A stretch of 64,000 nucleotides of DNA, from assembly GCF_000526515.1 (NCBI RefSeq), contig NZ_JAGF01000001.1:434001-498000 (forward strand), written 5' to 3'. Both the position numbers and the translations under genes were made by a program. Source of the stretch: Cellulomonas sp. KRMCY2 (GTDB taxonomy: Bacteria > Actinomycetota > Actinomycetes > Actinomycetales > Cellulomonadaceae). Shown here in pieces: positions 25,857 to 34,600 of the stretch. The first letter of the stretch is position 1. Each line of letters begins with the position of its first letter. Under the pieces are notes generated by a model. The model saw nothing but the letters and a program-made list of their open reading frames with translations, did not search any database and was not told the DNA's origin.

Positions 25857-26818
25857 CGCAGCGTCGACCTCCCCGAGCCGCTGGCCCGCCACTGCACGAG
25901 GGTCACCCCGAGCACGAGGAACAGTGTCACGAACGCGATCGCCGTCCCGTAGCCGAAGTTCCCGAGGCGGAAGGCCTCGCGGTACATGAACATGCCGAGG
26001 ACCTCGGTGCCGCCGCGCGGGCCGCCACCGGTCAGCACGTAGACCAGGTCGAAGGCCTGGAAGCTCGTGATGAGCGCCTGCACGACGACGAAGAACGTCA
26101 TCGGCTTCAGGAGCGGGACGGTGATCCGTCGGATGCGCTGCCACATCGACGCGCCGTCGAGCTGGGCCGCCTCGAAGACACTGACCGGGAGCGCCTGCAG
26201 CGCGGTCAGATAGAGGATCGCGTTGAAGCCGAGGCCCTTCCAGACGGTCAGCGAGGTGAGGACCCCCAAGGCGAGCCAGCGGTCGCCGAACCAGTCCGGG
26301 CCACCGATCCCCAGCTGCTCGAGCCAGGCGTTGACGTAGCCGGCCGGGTCGAAGAGGTACCGCCAGACGATCGCCGCGGCCACCGAGGAGGTCACCGCCG
26401 GCAGGAAGTAGATGCCCCGGTACACCCCGCGGCCGCGCAGCGGTGCATCGAGCAGCAGCGCGACCGCGAGCCCCGACACGACGCTCAGCACGCACACCCC
26501 GACGCCGTAGACGACAGTCACGAGGACCGAGTTCCAGAACGCCGGGTCGTGCGCCAGCTGCGTGTAGTTGTCGAAGCCGATGAGCTCCTTGACCGGGTCG
26601 AAACCGTTCCACGAGGTGAGGCTGATGTGCGCGGCCGAGACGATCGGGTAGAGGACGAACACGCCGAGGACCACCAGCGCCGGTGCGACGAAGGCGAAGG
26701 CGGTGAGGACCTCCTCGCGGTTGTACGAGCGACGCCGTCGGGCCTGTGACGGCCCGCGTCGGCCACTGGTCGTGGGCACGGCGCGGGTCGTCAGCAGTGG
26801 TGAGGTCACCGAGGTCAT
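25853..26818 (-). CDS. malF: Maltodextrin ABC transporter permease, MalF type
   Basis: A 321-residue permease. A basic 35-residue N-terminus precedes the first helix (FAFVAPALVVLGVFVLYP); six helices follow. The EAA loop is FEAAQLDGASMWQRIRRITVPLL, and VYVLTGGGPRGGTEVLGMFMYREAF is the typical periplasmic loop of sugar permeases. Both its start (with the binding protein) and stop (with MalG) overlap neighbours by four bases, so all three importer genes are coupled. It forms a heterodimer with the MalG-type protein. Confidence 0.9.
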   Translation of the reverse strand: MTSVTSPLLTTRAVPTTSGRRGPSQARRRRSYNREEVLTAFAFVAPALVVLGVFVLYPIVSAAHISLTSWNGFDPVKELIGFDNYTQLAHDPAFWNSVLVTVVYGVGVCVLSVVSGLAVALLLDAPLRGRGVYRGIYFLPAVTSSVAAAIVWRYLFDPAGYVNAWLEQLGIGGPDWFGDRWLALGVLTSLTVWKGLGFNAILYLTALQALPVSVFEAAQLDGASMWQRIRRITVPLLKPMTFFVVVQALITSFQAFDLVYVLTGGGPRGGTEVLGMFMYREAFRLGNFGYGTAIAFVTLFLVLGVTLVQWRASGSGRSTLR

Positions 26819-28101
26819 CCTTCCGCGATCACCGCGTTGACGGCAGCCTCGGCATCGCTGAGCGCCTGGTCGACGCCGACCTCACCGGCCAGTGCCTTCT
26901 CGATCTCCTGGGCGAAGGCGAACGAGATGGCCGGGTAGAGGGGTGTGTTGGGACGGGCGTGAGCGTCGGCCATCTGCTCGACGTACGGACGCAGCAGCGG
27001 CTGTGTCTCGTCGACCCAGCCGAGGTAGTCCTCGCCGGTCGCCACGCTGTCGGTGACGGGGAGCATGCCGGTCGTCTCGCTCCACGCGGTGACCTGCTCG
27101 GGCTCGAGGAACCAGGCGAGGAAGTCGGCTGCCGCCTGGGCGGCGTCGTCATCCGTACCGAAGACCATCGCCTGCTCGCCGCCGAGGTTAGTGGCCGCGA
27201 CGCCGTCCGAGGGCATCGGCACCGTCGCCGTGGCGAAGTCGAACGGCGGGTCCGGTGCCCAGATGCCCACCATCCAGGAGCCCTCCTGCGCGGCCGCCGC
27301 AGAACCCTTCTCGAACTCGCCCCACGCCGTGTAGGGGCTCACGCCGGCCCCGATGAGGTCGACCCAGTACTGCAGAGCCTGCGTACCCGCCTCGGTGTTG
27401 AAGGCGGCCGCACTGTTGTCCTCGGTGAGGAAGTCGCCGCCGGCCTGCCAGAGGTTGACCTGGAAGTTCCAGGTGAGTCCTTCACCGTTGTCCCCAGCAT
27501 GGGTGAAGAGCTCGTAGCCGGGCTTGCCGGTCTTCTCCAGGATGGTTGCGCCAGTGCTCAGGACCTCGTCCCAGGTCGTCGGCGGGGCGGCGGGGTCCAG
27601 CCCGGCCTCCTCGTACAGGGTCGTGTTGTACATGAAGGCGAGGTTGTTCGCCGAGACCGGCACGGAGACCTGCTGACCGTCGATCGACCCGAACGACACG
27701 AGCGCCGGGTTGATGTCCGCGATCGTCTCGGCGGGGAGCAGCTCGGTGAGGTCGGCGAGACTGCCGAGCTGAGCGATCTGCGGCACCCACACGAGGTCGC
27801 CGATCGCGATGGTCGGCAGGGTGTCCGACGTCGCGGCGGCGCGGAGCTTGGTGAGGAAGTCGGCGTTGGGGATGGTGGCCGTCGTGATCGCCACCCCGTC
27901 CGTCGCGTCGTCGTACTCCTGGACCATCGCGTCGAAGGTGTCGGCGTTGGTGCCGTCCCAGTAGGTCCAGGCGGTCACCTCGACGTCGTCCCCGCCCGTG
28001 TCGGGTGCGTCGGCCCCGGCAGAGGAGCACGCGGTGGCGACGAGTGCCATGGACAGGGCCCCGACTGTGGCGCCGAGCGATCGTGTTCTGCGGTGCATCA
28101 T
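26815..28101 (-). CDS. malE: Maltodextrin-binding lipoprotein, MalE type
   Basis: A 428-residue extracellular solute-binding protein (family 1). The signal ends at Val-Ala-Thr-Ala-Cys (near residue 25), the lipidation site, followed by an acidic linker and DVEVTAWTYWDGTNADTF. The middle shows NNLAFMYNTTLYEEAGLDPAAPPTTWDEV, a segment typical of sugar-binding proteins of this type, and EGSWMVGIWAPDPPF. It follows the alpha-glucosidase by 41 bases and starts the importer block. The flanking amylases suggest maltose or longer malto-oligosaccharides. Confidence 0.9.
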   Translation of the reverse strand: MMHRRTRSLGATVGALSMALVATACSSAGADAPDTGGDDVEVTAWTYWDGTNADTFDAMVQEYDDATDGVAITTATIPNADFLTKLRAAATSDTLPTIAIGDLVWVPQIAQLGSLADLTELLPAETIADINPALVSFGSIDGQQVSVPVSANNLAFMYNTTLYEEAGLDPAAPPTTWDEVLSTGATILEKTGKPGYELFTHAGDNGEGLTWNFQVNLWQAGGDFLTEDNSAAAFNTEAGTQALQYWVDLIGAGVSPYTAWGEFEKGSAAAAQEGSWMVGIWAPDPPFDFATATVPMPSDGVAATNLGGEQAMVFGTDDDAAQAAADFLAWFLEPEQVTAWSETTGMLPVTDSVATGEDYLGWVDETQPLLRPYVEQMADAHARPNTPLYPAISFAFAQEIEKALAGEVGVDQALSDAEAAVNAVIAEG

Positions 28102-28142
28102 TGCTCCCTTGGTGTGATCGAAGGCCTGGGGGTCAGGCCCGT

Positions 28143-29867
28143 TCAGCGTGTGCCTGGTGCGACGAGCTCACGCGTACGCCTGCCGCCGGCGGTCGTCGGT
28201 GTGCGGTGCGTTCGCGTGCGGTCGAGCCAGACGGCGTGGTTCCCGGCGAGCTCGGCGCCGGTGCGGAGGCCGCAGGACGAGGCGACGACGACCCCGGCCG
28301 GGTCGTCCGGCAGGTCGACGGGGTCCGAGCCGAGGTTGACGATGCAGACTCCGTCGCCGCGCGCGAACGCCAGGACCTGGTCGCTGCCGGTCTCGAGCCA
28401 GCGCAGTGCGTCGGAGTCGAACAACGTGCGGCGGGTACGCAGGAGGGTGCGATACAGGTTCAGGAACGAGGTGGGTGCGGCCTCCTGCCGGTCGACCGCG
28501 TAGCCGCCGAACGATGCGGGCTGCGGCAGCCACGGGGCCGCGGCCGTGCCCGCCGGGCTGAAGCCGAATGCCGGTTCGCCGGCAGCCCACGGCAGCGGGA
28601 CCCGGCAGCCGTCCCGCCCGAGCTCGGTCCCGCCGGACCGGATCCAGATGGGGTCCTGACGGACGGCGGCCGGAAGCTCGAAGACCTCGGGCAGCCCGAG
28701 CTCCTCGCCCTGGTAGAGGAAGACAGTCCCGGGCAGCGCCAGCAGCAGCATCGCGACGGCGCGTGCGCGTGCGGTGCCGAGCTCGAGGTCGACCGGCCCG
28801 CTCCGACGAGCCGCGGCGATCATGTCCGTGGGGTCCGCCTCCGCGGAGTCCTGCTCCTGCCCGTACCGGGTCACGACGCGATGCACGTCGTGGCTGTTCA
28901 GTGCCCAGGCGGTGGGCGTCCCGATCTGCCGGGCCTGGTCGAGACCGGCGTCGATCGCGGTGCGCATGCGTGCCGCGTCCCAGGGCTGGACGAGCAGGTC
29001 GAAGTTGAATGCCTGGTGCAGGTGACCCGGCGCCAGATAGGGGCGCAGACGCTCGAGGGTCGCGACCCAGATCTCGCCGATGAAGTACTTGGGCTCGGGC
29101 CGGTACGCGTCACCGATCGCACGCCACGTCCGGTACACCTCGTGCACCTCCGGCTGGTCCCACATCGGGTCGTCACGCGGGGAGCGACAGTTGCCGCCCT
29201 CCGGGATGTCCGCGAGGTCCTCAGCGGTGAACAGGCCGTGCGCCACATCGATGCGGAACCCGTCGACGCCGAGGTCGAACCAGAACGTCAGGACGTCCCG
29301 GAAGTGCTGCGGAACCTCGGGGTTGCGCCAGTTGAAGTCCGGCTGGCTGGAGTCGAAGGAGTGCAGGTACCACTGCCCGGGCGTCCCGTCCGGCTGGTGG
29401 AGCCGCGTCCAGGCGGGCCCACCGAAGACGCTGGCCCAGTTGTTCGGTGGCTCCTCGCCGGCCGGCCCGCGGCCGTCGCGGAACACGAAGCGGTCGCGCG
29501 CAGCCGAGCACGTCGGCGCCGCGACCGCGTCCTGGAACCACTCGTGCTGGTCGGAGCAGTGGTTGGCCACCATGTCCATGACGACCCGCAGACCGAGCAG
29601 GTGCGCGTCGGCGACGAGGCCGACCAGGTCCGTCGTCGAGCCGTAGGCGGGGTCGATCGCGAAGTAGTCGGCGATGTCGTACCCATGATCGCGCTGGGGC
29701 GAGGGGTAGCAGGGGTTCAGCCAGAGGGCGTCGACACCGAGGTCGGCCAGGTAGCCCAGTCGCTCGCGGAGGCCCGCCAGGTCGCCGACGCCGTCACCGT
29801 CCGCGTCGGCGAACGAACGCAGGTAGACCTGGTAGATCACCGCGTCCTGCCACCACGACTCCTGCAT
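28143..29867 (-). CDS. GH13 alpha-glucosidase
   Basis: A 574-residue cytoplasmic GH13 enzyme. It begins WWQDAVIYQVYLRSFADADGDG and has WLNPCYPSPQRDHGYDI, region I VVMDMVANHCS, nucleophile Asp in DGFRIDVAHGL, acid/base Glu in FIGEIWV and Asp in NSHDVHR. Length and the QRDHGYDIADY segment are those of actinobacterial alpha-glucosidases that release glucose from maltose and short dextrins. It is the first gene of the maltodextrin operon, with a promoter and a palindromic operator just in front. A C-terminal tail rich in Thr/Arg is not conserved. Confidence 0.92.
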   Translation of the reverse strand: MQESWWQDAVIYQVYLRSFADADGDGVGDLAGLRERLGYLADLGVDALWLNPCYPSPQRDHGYDIADYFAIDPAYGSTTDLVGLVADAHLLGLRVVMDMVANHCSDQHEWFQDAVAAPTCSAARDRFVFRDGRGPAGEEPPNNWASVFGGPAWTRLHQPDGTPGQWYLHSFDSSQPDFNWRNPEVPQHFRDVLTFWFDLGVDGFRIDVAHGLFTAEDLADIPEGGNCRSPRDDPMWDQPEVHEVYRTWRAIGDAYRPEPKYFIGEIWVATLERLRPYLAPGHLHQAFNFDLLVQPWDAARMRTAIDAGLDQARQIGTPTAWALNSHDVHRVVTRYGQEQDSAEADPTDMIAAARRSGPVDLELGTARARAVAMLLLALPGTVFLYQGEELGLPEVFELPAAVRQDPIWIRSGGTELGRDGCRVPLPWAAGEPAFGFSPAGTAAAPWLPQPASFGGYAVDRQEAAPTSFLNLYRTLLRTRRTLFDSDALRWLETGSDQVLAFARGDGVCIVNLGSDPVDLPDDPAGVVVASSCGLRTGAELAGNHAVWLDRTRTHRTPTTAGGRRTRELVAPGTR

Positions 29868-29877
29868 CAGCGCTCCT

Positions 29878-29899
29878 GGTTAACGTTTAGTTAACCGAT
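29878..29899 (-). promoter_or_regulatory. LacI-type palindromic operator of the maltodextrin operon
   Basis: A perfect inverted repeat GGTTAAC-N5-GTTAACC at 29878-29896, preceded on the minus strand by ATC. It sits directly after the -10 box of the alpha-glucosidase promoter, where a repressor would block transcription. A related sequence lies before the amylase gene. Confidence 0.6.
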
Positions 29900-29927
29900 A
29901 CACTAGCCGACTCCGGCGCGGTGTCAA
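29900..29927 (-). promoter_or_regulatory. Promoter of the maltodextrin operon
   Basis: Minus strand: TTGACA (29927-29922), a 16-base spacer and TAGTGT (29905-29900). The operator palindrome follows immediately, and the start codon lies at 29867 after an AGGAGC ribosome site. Confidence 0.55.
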
Positions 29928-29935
29928 GAGCGACG

Positions 29936-30081
29936 CGCGTCGGCTCCCTGGGTACCCCGAGTGATGCGTGGCGCGATGCCCACGCGAACGCCCCGATGGA
30001 GCATCAAGCCCTCCTTGATGCGGCCCTCGCTCGAGACGCGGAAGAAGCCGAGCGCGTTCTGCGCCAGCTCGTCGCATACGA
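29936..30081 (+). pseudogene. Remnant of a GntR-family (FCD domain) regulator
   Basis: One plus-strand frame reads about 48 residues including MEHQALLDAALARDAEEAER and VLRQLV. This is the pattern of the last helices of the FCD effector domain of FadR-type GntR regulators. No DNA-binding domain and no start lie upstream; the fragment begins at the alpha-glucosidase promoter, and the frame loses resemblance after about 30080. I read it as the 3' end of a gene lost by deletion. The identification rests on pattern alone. Confidence 0.4.
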
Positions 30082-30261
30082 GCAGCCCCGCCCCCGCAGT
30101 CGGCTCGCTCCCCGTCGTGCCGCCGACCACCAGGGACGCACCCGCCGCCGGCAGCGGGAGATGGCTCACGCACCCGGACCGGCGCAGCGGGACTTCAGGC
30201 ATACCTATCACGTCACGGACCGCTGGGCGCCGTGGGCCCCGGAGAGTGCAACGGCCCGCCC
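30082..30261. other. Non-coding remainder between the remnant and the TetR gene
   Basis: No gene, terminator hairpin or promoter could be supported here. Open frames on both strands are low-complexity shadows. Confidence 0.4.
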
Positions 30262-30816
30262 TCAGCCCTGGTTGCGAACGTCCTCGAGGGTGACCCGCAG
30301 GACGCGCCGGACAACACCCCGCAACAGCTCGGGCGCGGCAGTCGGGTACTCGTGGCACAGGCTCGCGATCCCACCGACGAGCAGGTTCGCGGTCATCTGG
30401 GCCGCAGGGTCGGTGGCGCCCAGGACGAGGGCCGAGAGGATGGTGTCCAGGGCGCGGCGGGCATCCTTGAAGTGCTCGAACTCCAGGATCGTCGGCAGCT
30501 CGCCGTGGAACAGCGCGAGGTCGTCCCGGTAGCGGACGGCGAGATCCGCAAGACCCTCGATCGCGCGCTCGCGCGCCGCCCGACCGTCCAGCTCCTCGAG
30601 CTCGCCTGCGAGGGCCTTCAGCTCAGTCCAGTGCGGGTCGAGCAACGCCTGCAGGATCGCGTCCTTGGAGTCGAAGTGGTACAGCAGGGAGGACTTCGCT
30701 CCGCCGTAGGCCCGGGCGATCTGGCTCAAGGACGATCCCCGGAACCCGGTCTCGGCGAAGCAGCGTCGAGCCGCCAGGAGGATGCCCTCCTTCGCGTGAG
30801 GCGCGGTACGGGCCAT
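30262..30816 (-). CDS. TetR-family transcriptional regulator
   Basis: A 184-residue regulator. The N-terminal helix-turn-helix (about residues 8-50) reads ILLAARRCFAETGFRGSSLS and continues QIARAYGGAKSSLLYHF, a standard TetR DNA-binding domain. The ligand domain (about 60-180) is helical and not informative about the effector. It lies 117 bases after the monosaccharide permease gene on the same strand and is probably the last gene of that transcript. A TGACCG-TT-CGGTCA palindrome of TetR-operator style lies before the first gene of the transcript, suggesting autoregulation. Confidence 0.9.
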   Translation of the reverse strand: MARTAPHAKEGILLAARRCFAETGFRGSSLSQIARAYGGAKSSLLYHFDSKDAILQALLDPHWTELKALAGELEELDGRAARERAIEGLADLAVRYRDDLALFHGELPTILEFEHFKDARRALDTILSALVLGATDPAAQMTANLLVGGIASLCHEYPTAAPELLRGVVRRVLRVTLEDVRNQG

Positions 30817-30933
30817 GACCTGCCTTCCTCGGGCGCATGATCAGCGCCACTGGGCGATGGCAGACCGCGCTGCCCTGAGGCCACGCGACCTCACGAAGCG
30901 CGGGCTCACAGAGGCATCCTAGGGACCACCGGC

Positions 30934-32184
30934 TCAGCCTGCGGTTGAGGCCCGGCGGCGGTTGTAGATGTCGAAGGCGACCGCGGCGAGGAGGATGGCG
31001 CCCTTGACGACCTGCTGCATGGACTGGTCCATCCCCAGCAGCTGCATGCTGTTGCTCAGGACAGCCATGATCAGGCCGCCGACCATCACGCCGCTCACGG
31101 TCCCGGCCCCGCCGCTCGCGGCTGCCCCTCCGATGAAGCACGCCGCGATCGCGTCCATCTCGAAGGCGTTCCCGGCCCCGGGCTGCGCCCCGTTCGTGCG
31201 GGAGGAGAACACCACGCCCGCGAGACCGGAGAGGATCCCCATGTTGGTCATGATCCAGAAGTTGAGCTTCTGCACCTTGACCCCAGAGAGCTGGGCCGCG
31301 TGCAGGTTGCCGCCGATCGCGTAGACGCCCCGCCCGAAGACCGACCCGCGCATGATCGCGGAGTACGCCAGCACGACCACCGCCAGGATGATGAGGATGT
31401 TGGGCAGGCCACGGCTGCGGGACAACTGGTAGGCGAACCACATGACGACCGCGCTGACGGCGAGGATCTTGAGGACGAACGCCGGGAACGCCTCGACGGC
31501 CTGCTGGTAGCCCAGGCGGCCCCTGCGGATGCGCCACTGGCTGGCCGCGAACCCGACGACGGCCAGCGCGAAGACCAGCAGTGTGAAGACGTCGTAGTCG
31601 CCACCGCCGAGCAGTCCGTGCTGGAAGCCGGCCGCGATCCCGGTGTAGGGCGCGCCGAACGGCGAGAGGGAGGTGTTCTTGAGCACGAGGAGGGTCAGAC
31701 CGCGGAACAGCAGCATCCCGGCCAGTGTCGTCACCCACGCCGGTATCCGAACGACGGCCACCCAGAACCCGTGCCACGCGCCGGCCGCGAAGCCGACGGC
31801 CACTCCGGCCAAGGCACCGACCCACCAGGGCATGCCCTCCTTGATGACCAGCGTGGCCGAGACCGCTCCGGCCAAGGCCACGATGGAGCCGACCGACAGG
31901 TCGATGTGGCCGGCGATGATGACGATGAGCATCCCGATGGCCAGGATGAAGATGTAGGAGTACTGCAGGACGAGATTCGTCAGGTTGTCGGGGCTGAGCA
32001 GCAGTCCCCTTGTTGTGATCGCGGCCAACGCGACGATCGCCACGAACGCGACGTAGATCCCGTTCTGGCGCAGGCCTCCGGTGAGCCCCTGCCACATCGG
32101 GTGGCCAGCTGCCGGGTGGGCCGGTTGCTCGCCTGGATCCGATGGGGTCCGGCGGGATGCGGTGGTGGTGGTGACGGCACTCAC
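30934..32184 (-). CDS. mmsB: Multiple-monosaccharide ABC transporter permease
   Basis: A 416-residue permease of the GguB/XylH/MmsB class with about ten to twelve helices. It has [16 protein letters not shown] near residue 92, [18 protein letters not shown], the long cytoplasmic [16 protein letters not shown] loop specific to this longer subtype, [16 protein letters not shown] and [19 protein letters not shown]. The start at 32184 overlaps the ATPase stop (ATGA). Relatives import arabinose, xylose, galactose or glucose. A binding-protein gene, normally adjacent, is not present in this cluster. Confidence 0.92.
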   Translation of the reverse strand: MSAVTTTTASRRTPSDPGEQPAHPAAGHPMWQGLTGGLRQNGIYVAFVAIVALAAITTRGLLLSPDNLTNLVLQYSYIFILAIGMLIVIIAGHIDLSVGSIVALAGAVSATLVIKEGMPWWVGALAGVAVGFAAGAWHGFWVAVVRIPAWVTTLAGMLLFRGLTLLVLKNTSLSPFGAPYTGIAAGFQHGLLGGGDYDVFTLLVFALAVVGFAASQWRIRRGRLGYQQAVEAFPAFVLKILAVSAVVMWFAYQLSRSRGLPNILIILAVVVLAYSAIMRGSVFGRGVYAIGGNLHAAQLSGVKVQKLNFWIMTNMGILSGLAGVVFSSRTNGAQPGAGNAFEMDAIAACFIGGAAASGGAGTVSGVMVGGLIMAVLSNSMQLLGMDQSMQQVVKGAILLAAVAFDIYNRRRASTAG

Positions 32185-33722
32185 GGCAGTAGTTCCTTTT
32201 CCTTGGTCATGAGCTGCATCAGACGCTCCTGGGTGGCCTCGGCCGCGGGTACCTCACCGGTGATCCGGCCGAAGGCCAGGGTGAAGATGCGGTCGCAGAT
32301 GCCGATCAGCTCAGGTAGCTCGGAGGAGATCACGACGACCGCCTTACCCGCGGCCACGAGTCGGTTGATGATGGTGTAGATCTCGTACTTGGCACCGACG
32401 TCGATCCCACGCGTGGGCTCGTCGAGGATCAGGACGTCCGCGTCGGTGTAGATCCACTTGCTCAGCACGACCTTCTGCTGGTTGCCGCCGGACAGCTTGC
32501 CGGTCAGCGCCAGGACGGTCGGGGTCTTGATGTTCAGGGACGCCCGGTACTCCTCGGCGACCTTGAGCTCCTCGTTGCCGTTGACCCAGCCCCGGCTGGA
32601 CATCTTGTGCAGGCCGGCCGCCGAGATGTTCCGCTTGACGTCCTCGATGAGGTTCAGGCCGTACTTCTTGCGGTCCTCGGTGGCATAGGCGATGCCGTGG
32701 GCGATCGCGTCGCTGACCGTGTGGGCCTTGATCTCCTTGCCGTTCTTGTACAGCTGCCCGGTGATGCCGCGCCCGTAGCTGCGCCCGAACACACTCATCG
32801 CCAGCTCGGTACGCCCGGCGCCCATCAGACCCGCGATCCCCACGACCTCACCGGCACGCACGTCGAAGCTCGCACCCTCGACCACGATCCGGCCGATCTG
32901 GGTGGGGTGGTGGACGGTCCAGTCCTCGACCCGCAGCGCCTCGGCGCCGATGTCCGGGGTCCGCTCGGGGAAGCGGTGCTCCAGGTCACGCCCGACCATG
33001 CCCTTGATGATCCGGTCCTGCGTGGCCTCGGGCTTGCTCATGTCAAGCGTCTCGATGGTCTTGCCGTCGCGGATGATCGTGGTGACGTCGGCGATCTCGG
33101 CGATCTCGTTGAGCTTGTGGGAGATCATGATCGAGGTGATGCCCTGGCCCTTGAGGTGCCGCAGCAGCCCGAGCAGGTGCTCGGAGTCCTGGTCGTTCAG
33201 CGCCGCTGTGGGCTCGTCCAGGATCAGCAGCTTGACCTTCTTCGACAGTGCCTTCGCGATCTCGATCAGCTGCTGCTTGCCGACGCCGAGCGTGCCCACC
33301 GGGGTCGTGGGGTTCTCGTCCAGACCGACCCGGGCCAGCAGCTTGGCGGCCTCGGAGTTGGTGTGGTTCCAGTCGATCAGGCCGCCGCGGCCACGCTGCT
33401 CGTTGCCCAAGAAGATGTTCTCGGCCACCGACAGGTAGGGCACCAGCGCAAGCTCCTGGTGAATGATGACGATGCCACGAGCCTCGCTGTCGTTGATCGA
33501 CCCGAAACGCACGGGCTCACCCTCGAAGACGATCTCGCCCTCGTAGGTGCCATGGGGGTACACGCCGGAGAGAACCTTCATCAGCGTCGACTTGCCGGCG
33601 CCGTTCTCGCCACAGATGGCGTGGATCTCACCCCGGCTCACGCTCATCGAGACGTCCTGCAACGCCATCACGCCAGGGAACGTCTTCGTGATGGAGCGCA
33701 TCTCCAAGATGTCGTTGCTCAT
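32181..33722 (-). CDS. mmsA: Multiple-monosaccharide ABC transporter ATP-binding protein
   Basis: A 513-residue double ATPase (GguA/MmsA). First domain: [43 protein letters not shown]. Second domain: [44 protein letters not shown]. The ATG at 33722 is chosen because similarity begins directly there ([18 protein letters not shown]); codons upstream are not conserved in style. It is first in a transcript with mmsB and the TetR gene. Two palindromes 80-115 bases upstream probably carry the regulation. Confidence 0.92.
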   Translation of the reverse strand: MSNDILEMRSITKTFPGVMALQDVSMSVSRGEIHAICGENGAGKSTLMKVLSGVYPHGTYEGEIVFEGEPVRFGSINDSEARGIVIIHQELALVPYLSVAENIFLGNEQRGRGGLIDWNHTNSEAAKLLARVGLDENPTTPVGTLGVGKQQLIEIAKALSKKVKLLILDEPTAALNDQDSEHLLGLLRHLKGQGITSIMISHKLNEIAEIADVTTIIRDGKTIETLDMSKPEATQDRIIKGMVGRDLEHRFPERTPDIGAEALRVEDWTVHHPTQIGRIVVEGASFDVRAGEVVGIAGLMGAGRTELAMSVFGRSYGRGITGQLYKNGKEIKAHTVSDAIAHGIAYATEDRKKYGLNLIEDVKRNISAAGLHKMSSRGWVNGNEELKVAEEYRASLNIKTPTVLALTGKLSGGNQQKVVLSKWIYTDADVLILDEPTRGIDVGAKYEIYTIINRLVAAGKAVVVISSELPELIGICDRIFTLAFGRITGEVPAAEATQERLMQLMTKEKELLP

Positions 33723-33800
33723 GCGGACCTGTCTCACTTCGTCGTGGCCACCAGGGCGGGCGGCGCCCTGCGGTGCGTGCCTCTGCGGAGCGACTATTCC

Positions 33801-33835
33801 TGACCGTTCGGTCAAGTTACAGGGACGATCGTCCC
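33801..33835. promoter_or_regulatory. Tandem palindromes before mmsA (TetR-type operator candidate)
   Basis: TGACCG-TT-CGGTCA at 33801-33814 is an inverted repeat of the style bound by many TetR proteins. A perfect 14-bp palindrome GGGACGATCGTCCC lies eight bases away at 33822-33835. No convincing -35/-10 pair could be assigned, but the position upstream of the mmsAB-tetR transcript suggests an operator region. Confidence 0.5.
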
Positions 33836-33842
33836 GACCCGC

Positions 33843-34232
33843 TCACTCGTCGAACGCGCGATCACCGACGAGACGTGCACGCAGAGCCCTCGCGAGCTTG
33901 ACCAGCGGTGCCACGCACAACGGCGAGTCCGCAGCGATGTCCGGCATCGGCCCTGGCTCGACCTCGAGGAGCGGAAGGAGCACCGACGACGCTGATCCGC
34001 TGACCGGGGAAGCGTCCGGGAGACTGGCAAGGATGTTGGCTCTGAGAGCGCGGGGATCACAGTCGCTGTCCTTCGAGGCCCACTCTGCGACGTCGTCGGC
34101 GAAGTCCGGCACCAAGGACGGCCCCGTCGCCCCGTCGGACACCGGTCTGGTGGTGCAGCACCCTGGGCGCCGTGCTGCCCTCAGGCACTTCGACCGCCGC
34201 CCACGGCGCCGGCGGGCACCGGGTCGGTTCAC
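33843..34232 (-). CDS. Uncertain hypothetical reading frame
   Basis: A 129-residue frame starting with a GTG that overlaps the stop of the SDR remnant (GTGA). The first 35 residues are Arg/Cys-rich and look non-coding. The rest has a more protein-like composition (PDFADDVAEWASKDSD, LPLLEVEPGPMPDIAAD). No family recognised. It may be the 3' part of a decayed gene, since the neighbouring sequence is clearly degraded, or a chance frame. Confidence 0.25.
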   Translation of the reverse strand: MNRPGARRRRGRRSKCLRAARRPGCCTTRPVSDGATGPSLVPDFADDVAEWASKDSDCDPRALRANILASLPDASPVSGSASSVLLPLLEVEPGPMPDIAADSPLCVAPLVKLARALRARLVGDRAFDE

Positions 34233-34600
34233 TCGCCGGGCGGGACGTCGGTCGAGGCGGCCAGCTCGCGCTGCGCCTCGAAGCCGACGATCCGTTCGCG
34301 CAGCACCGCGACCGTGCCGTCCAAGGCCTGAGAGCCGAGGACCATCCGCAGCGGGGCCGGCTCGACATCGACACTCGCGATGATGGCCGCCGCCATCCGC
34401 GCCGGGTCACCCGGGGCGAGTCCGTTCGCCGCGTCCAGCATCCGTAGCTGGAGATCTGGATCACGCGCCCGCCGCCCTGTGCGCGCAGGTCGGGAAGCGC
34501 GGATCAGCCGGACGGACCCGAGCAGGTTGGCGTCCACGATGTGCGCGACCTGCTGGTCGGACAGCTCCTCCGCCGCCCATGCATCACCCCACCCCATCAC
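34229..34600 (-). pseudogene. Broken short-chain dehydrogenase gene
   Basis: Pieces of one SDR appear in two frames. One frame gives AAEELSDQQVAHIVDANLLG and SVRLIRAS, the helix after the NAG motif. A second frame then continues LRAQGGGRVIQISSYG, the strand with the catalytic serine. The first frame resumes at DAANGLAPGDPARM and runs to the C-terminal FEAQRELAASTD. The Rossmann N-terminus, the Tyr-x-x-x-Lys motif and about 90 residues are missing. A small deletion near 34495 and a larger one near 34442 explain this. The gene cannot make an active enzyme. Confidence 0.7.

Noticed and set aside
29924-30358. A 144-codon minus-strand frame between the alpha-glucosidase and TetR genes
   Set aside because: It overlaps the end of the TetR gene in another frame and runs opposite to the better-supported GntR fragment; no recognisable domain.
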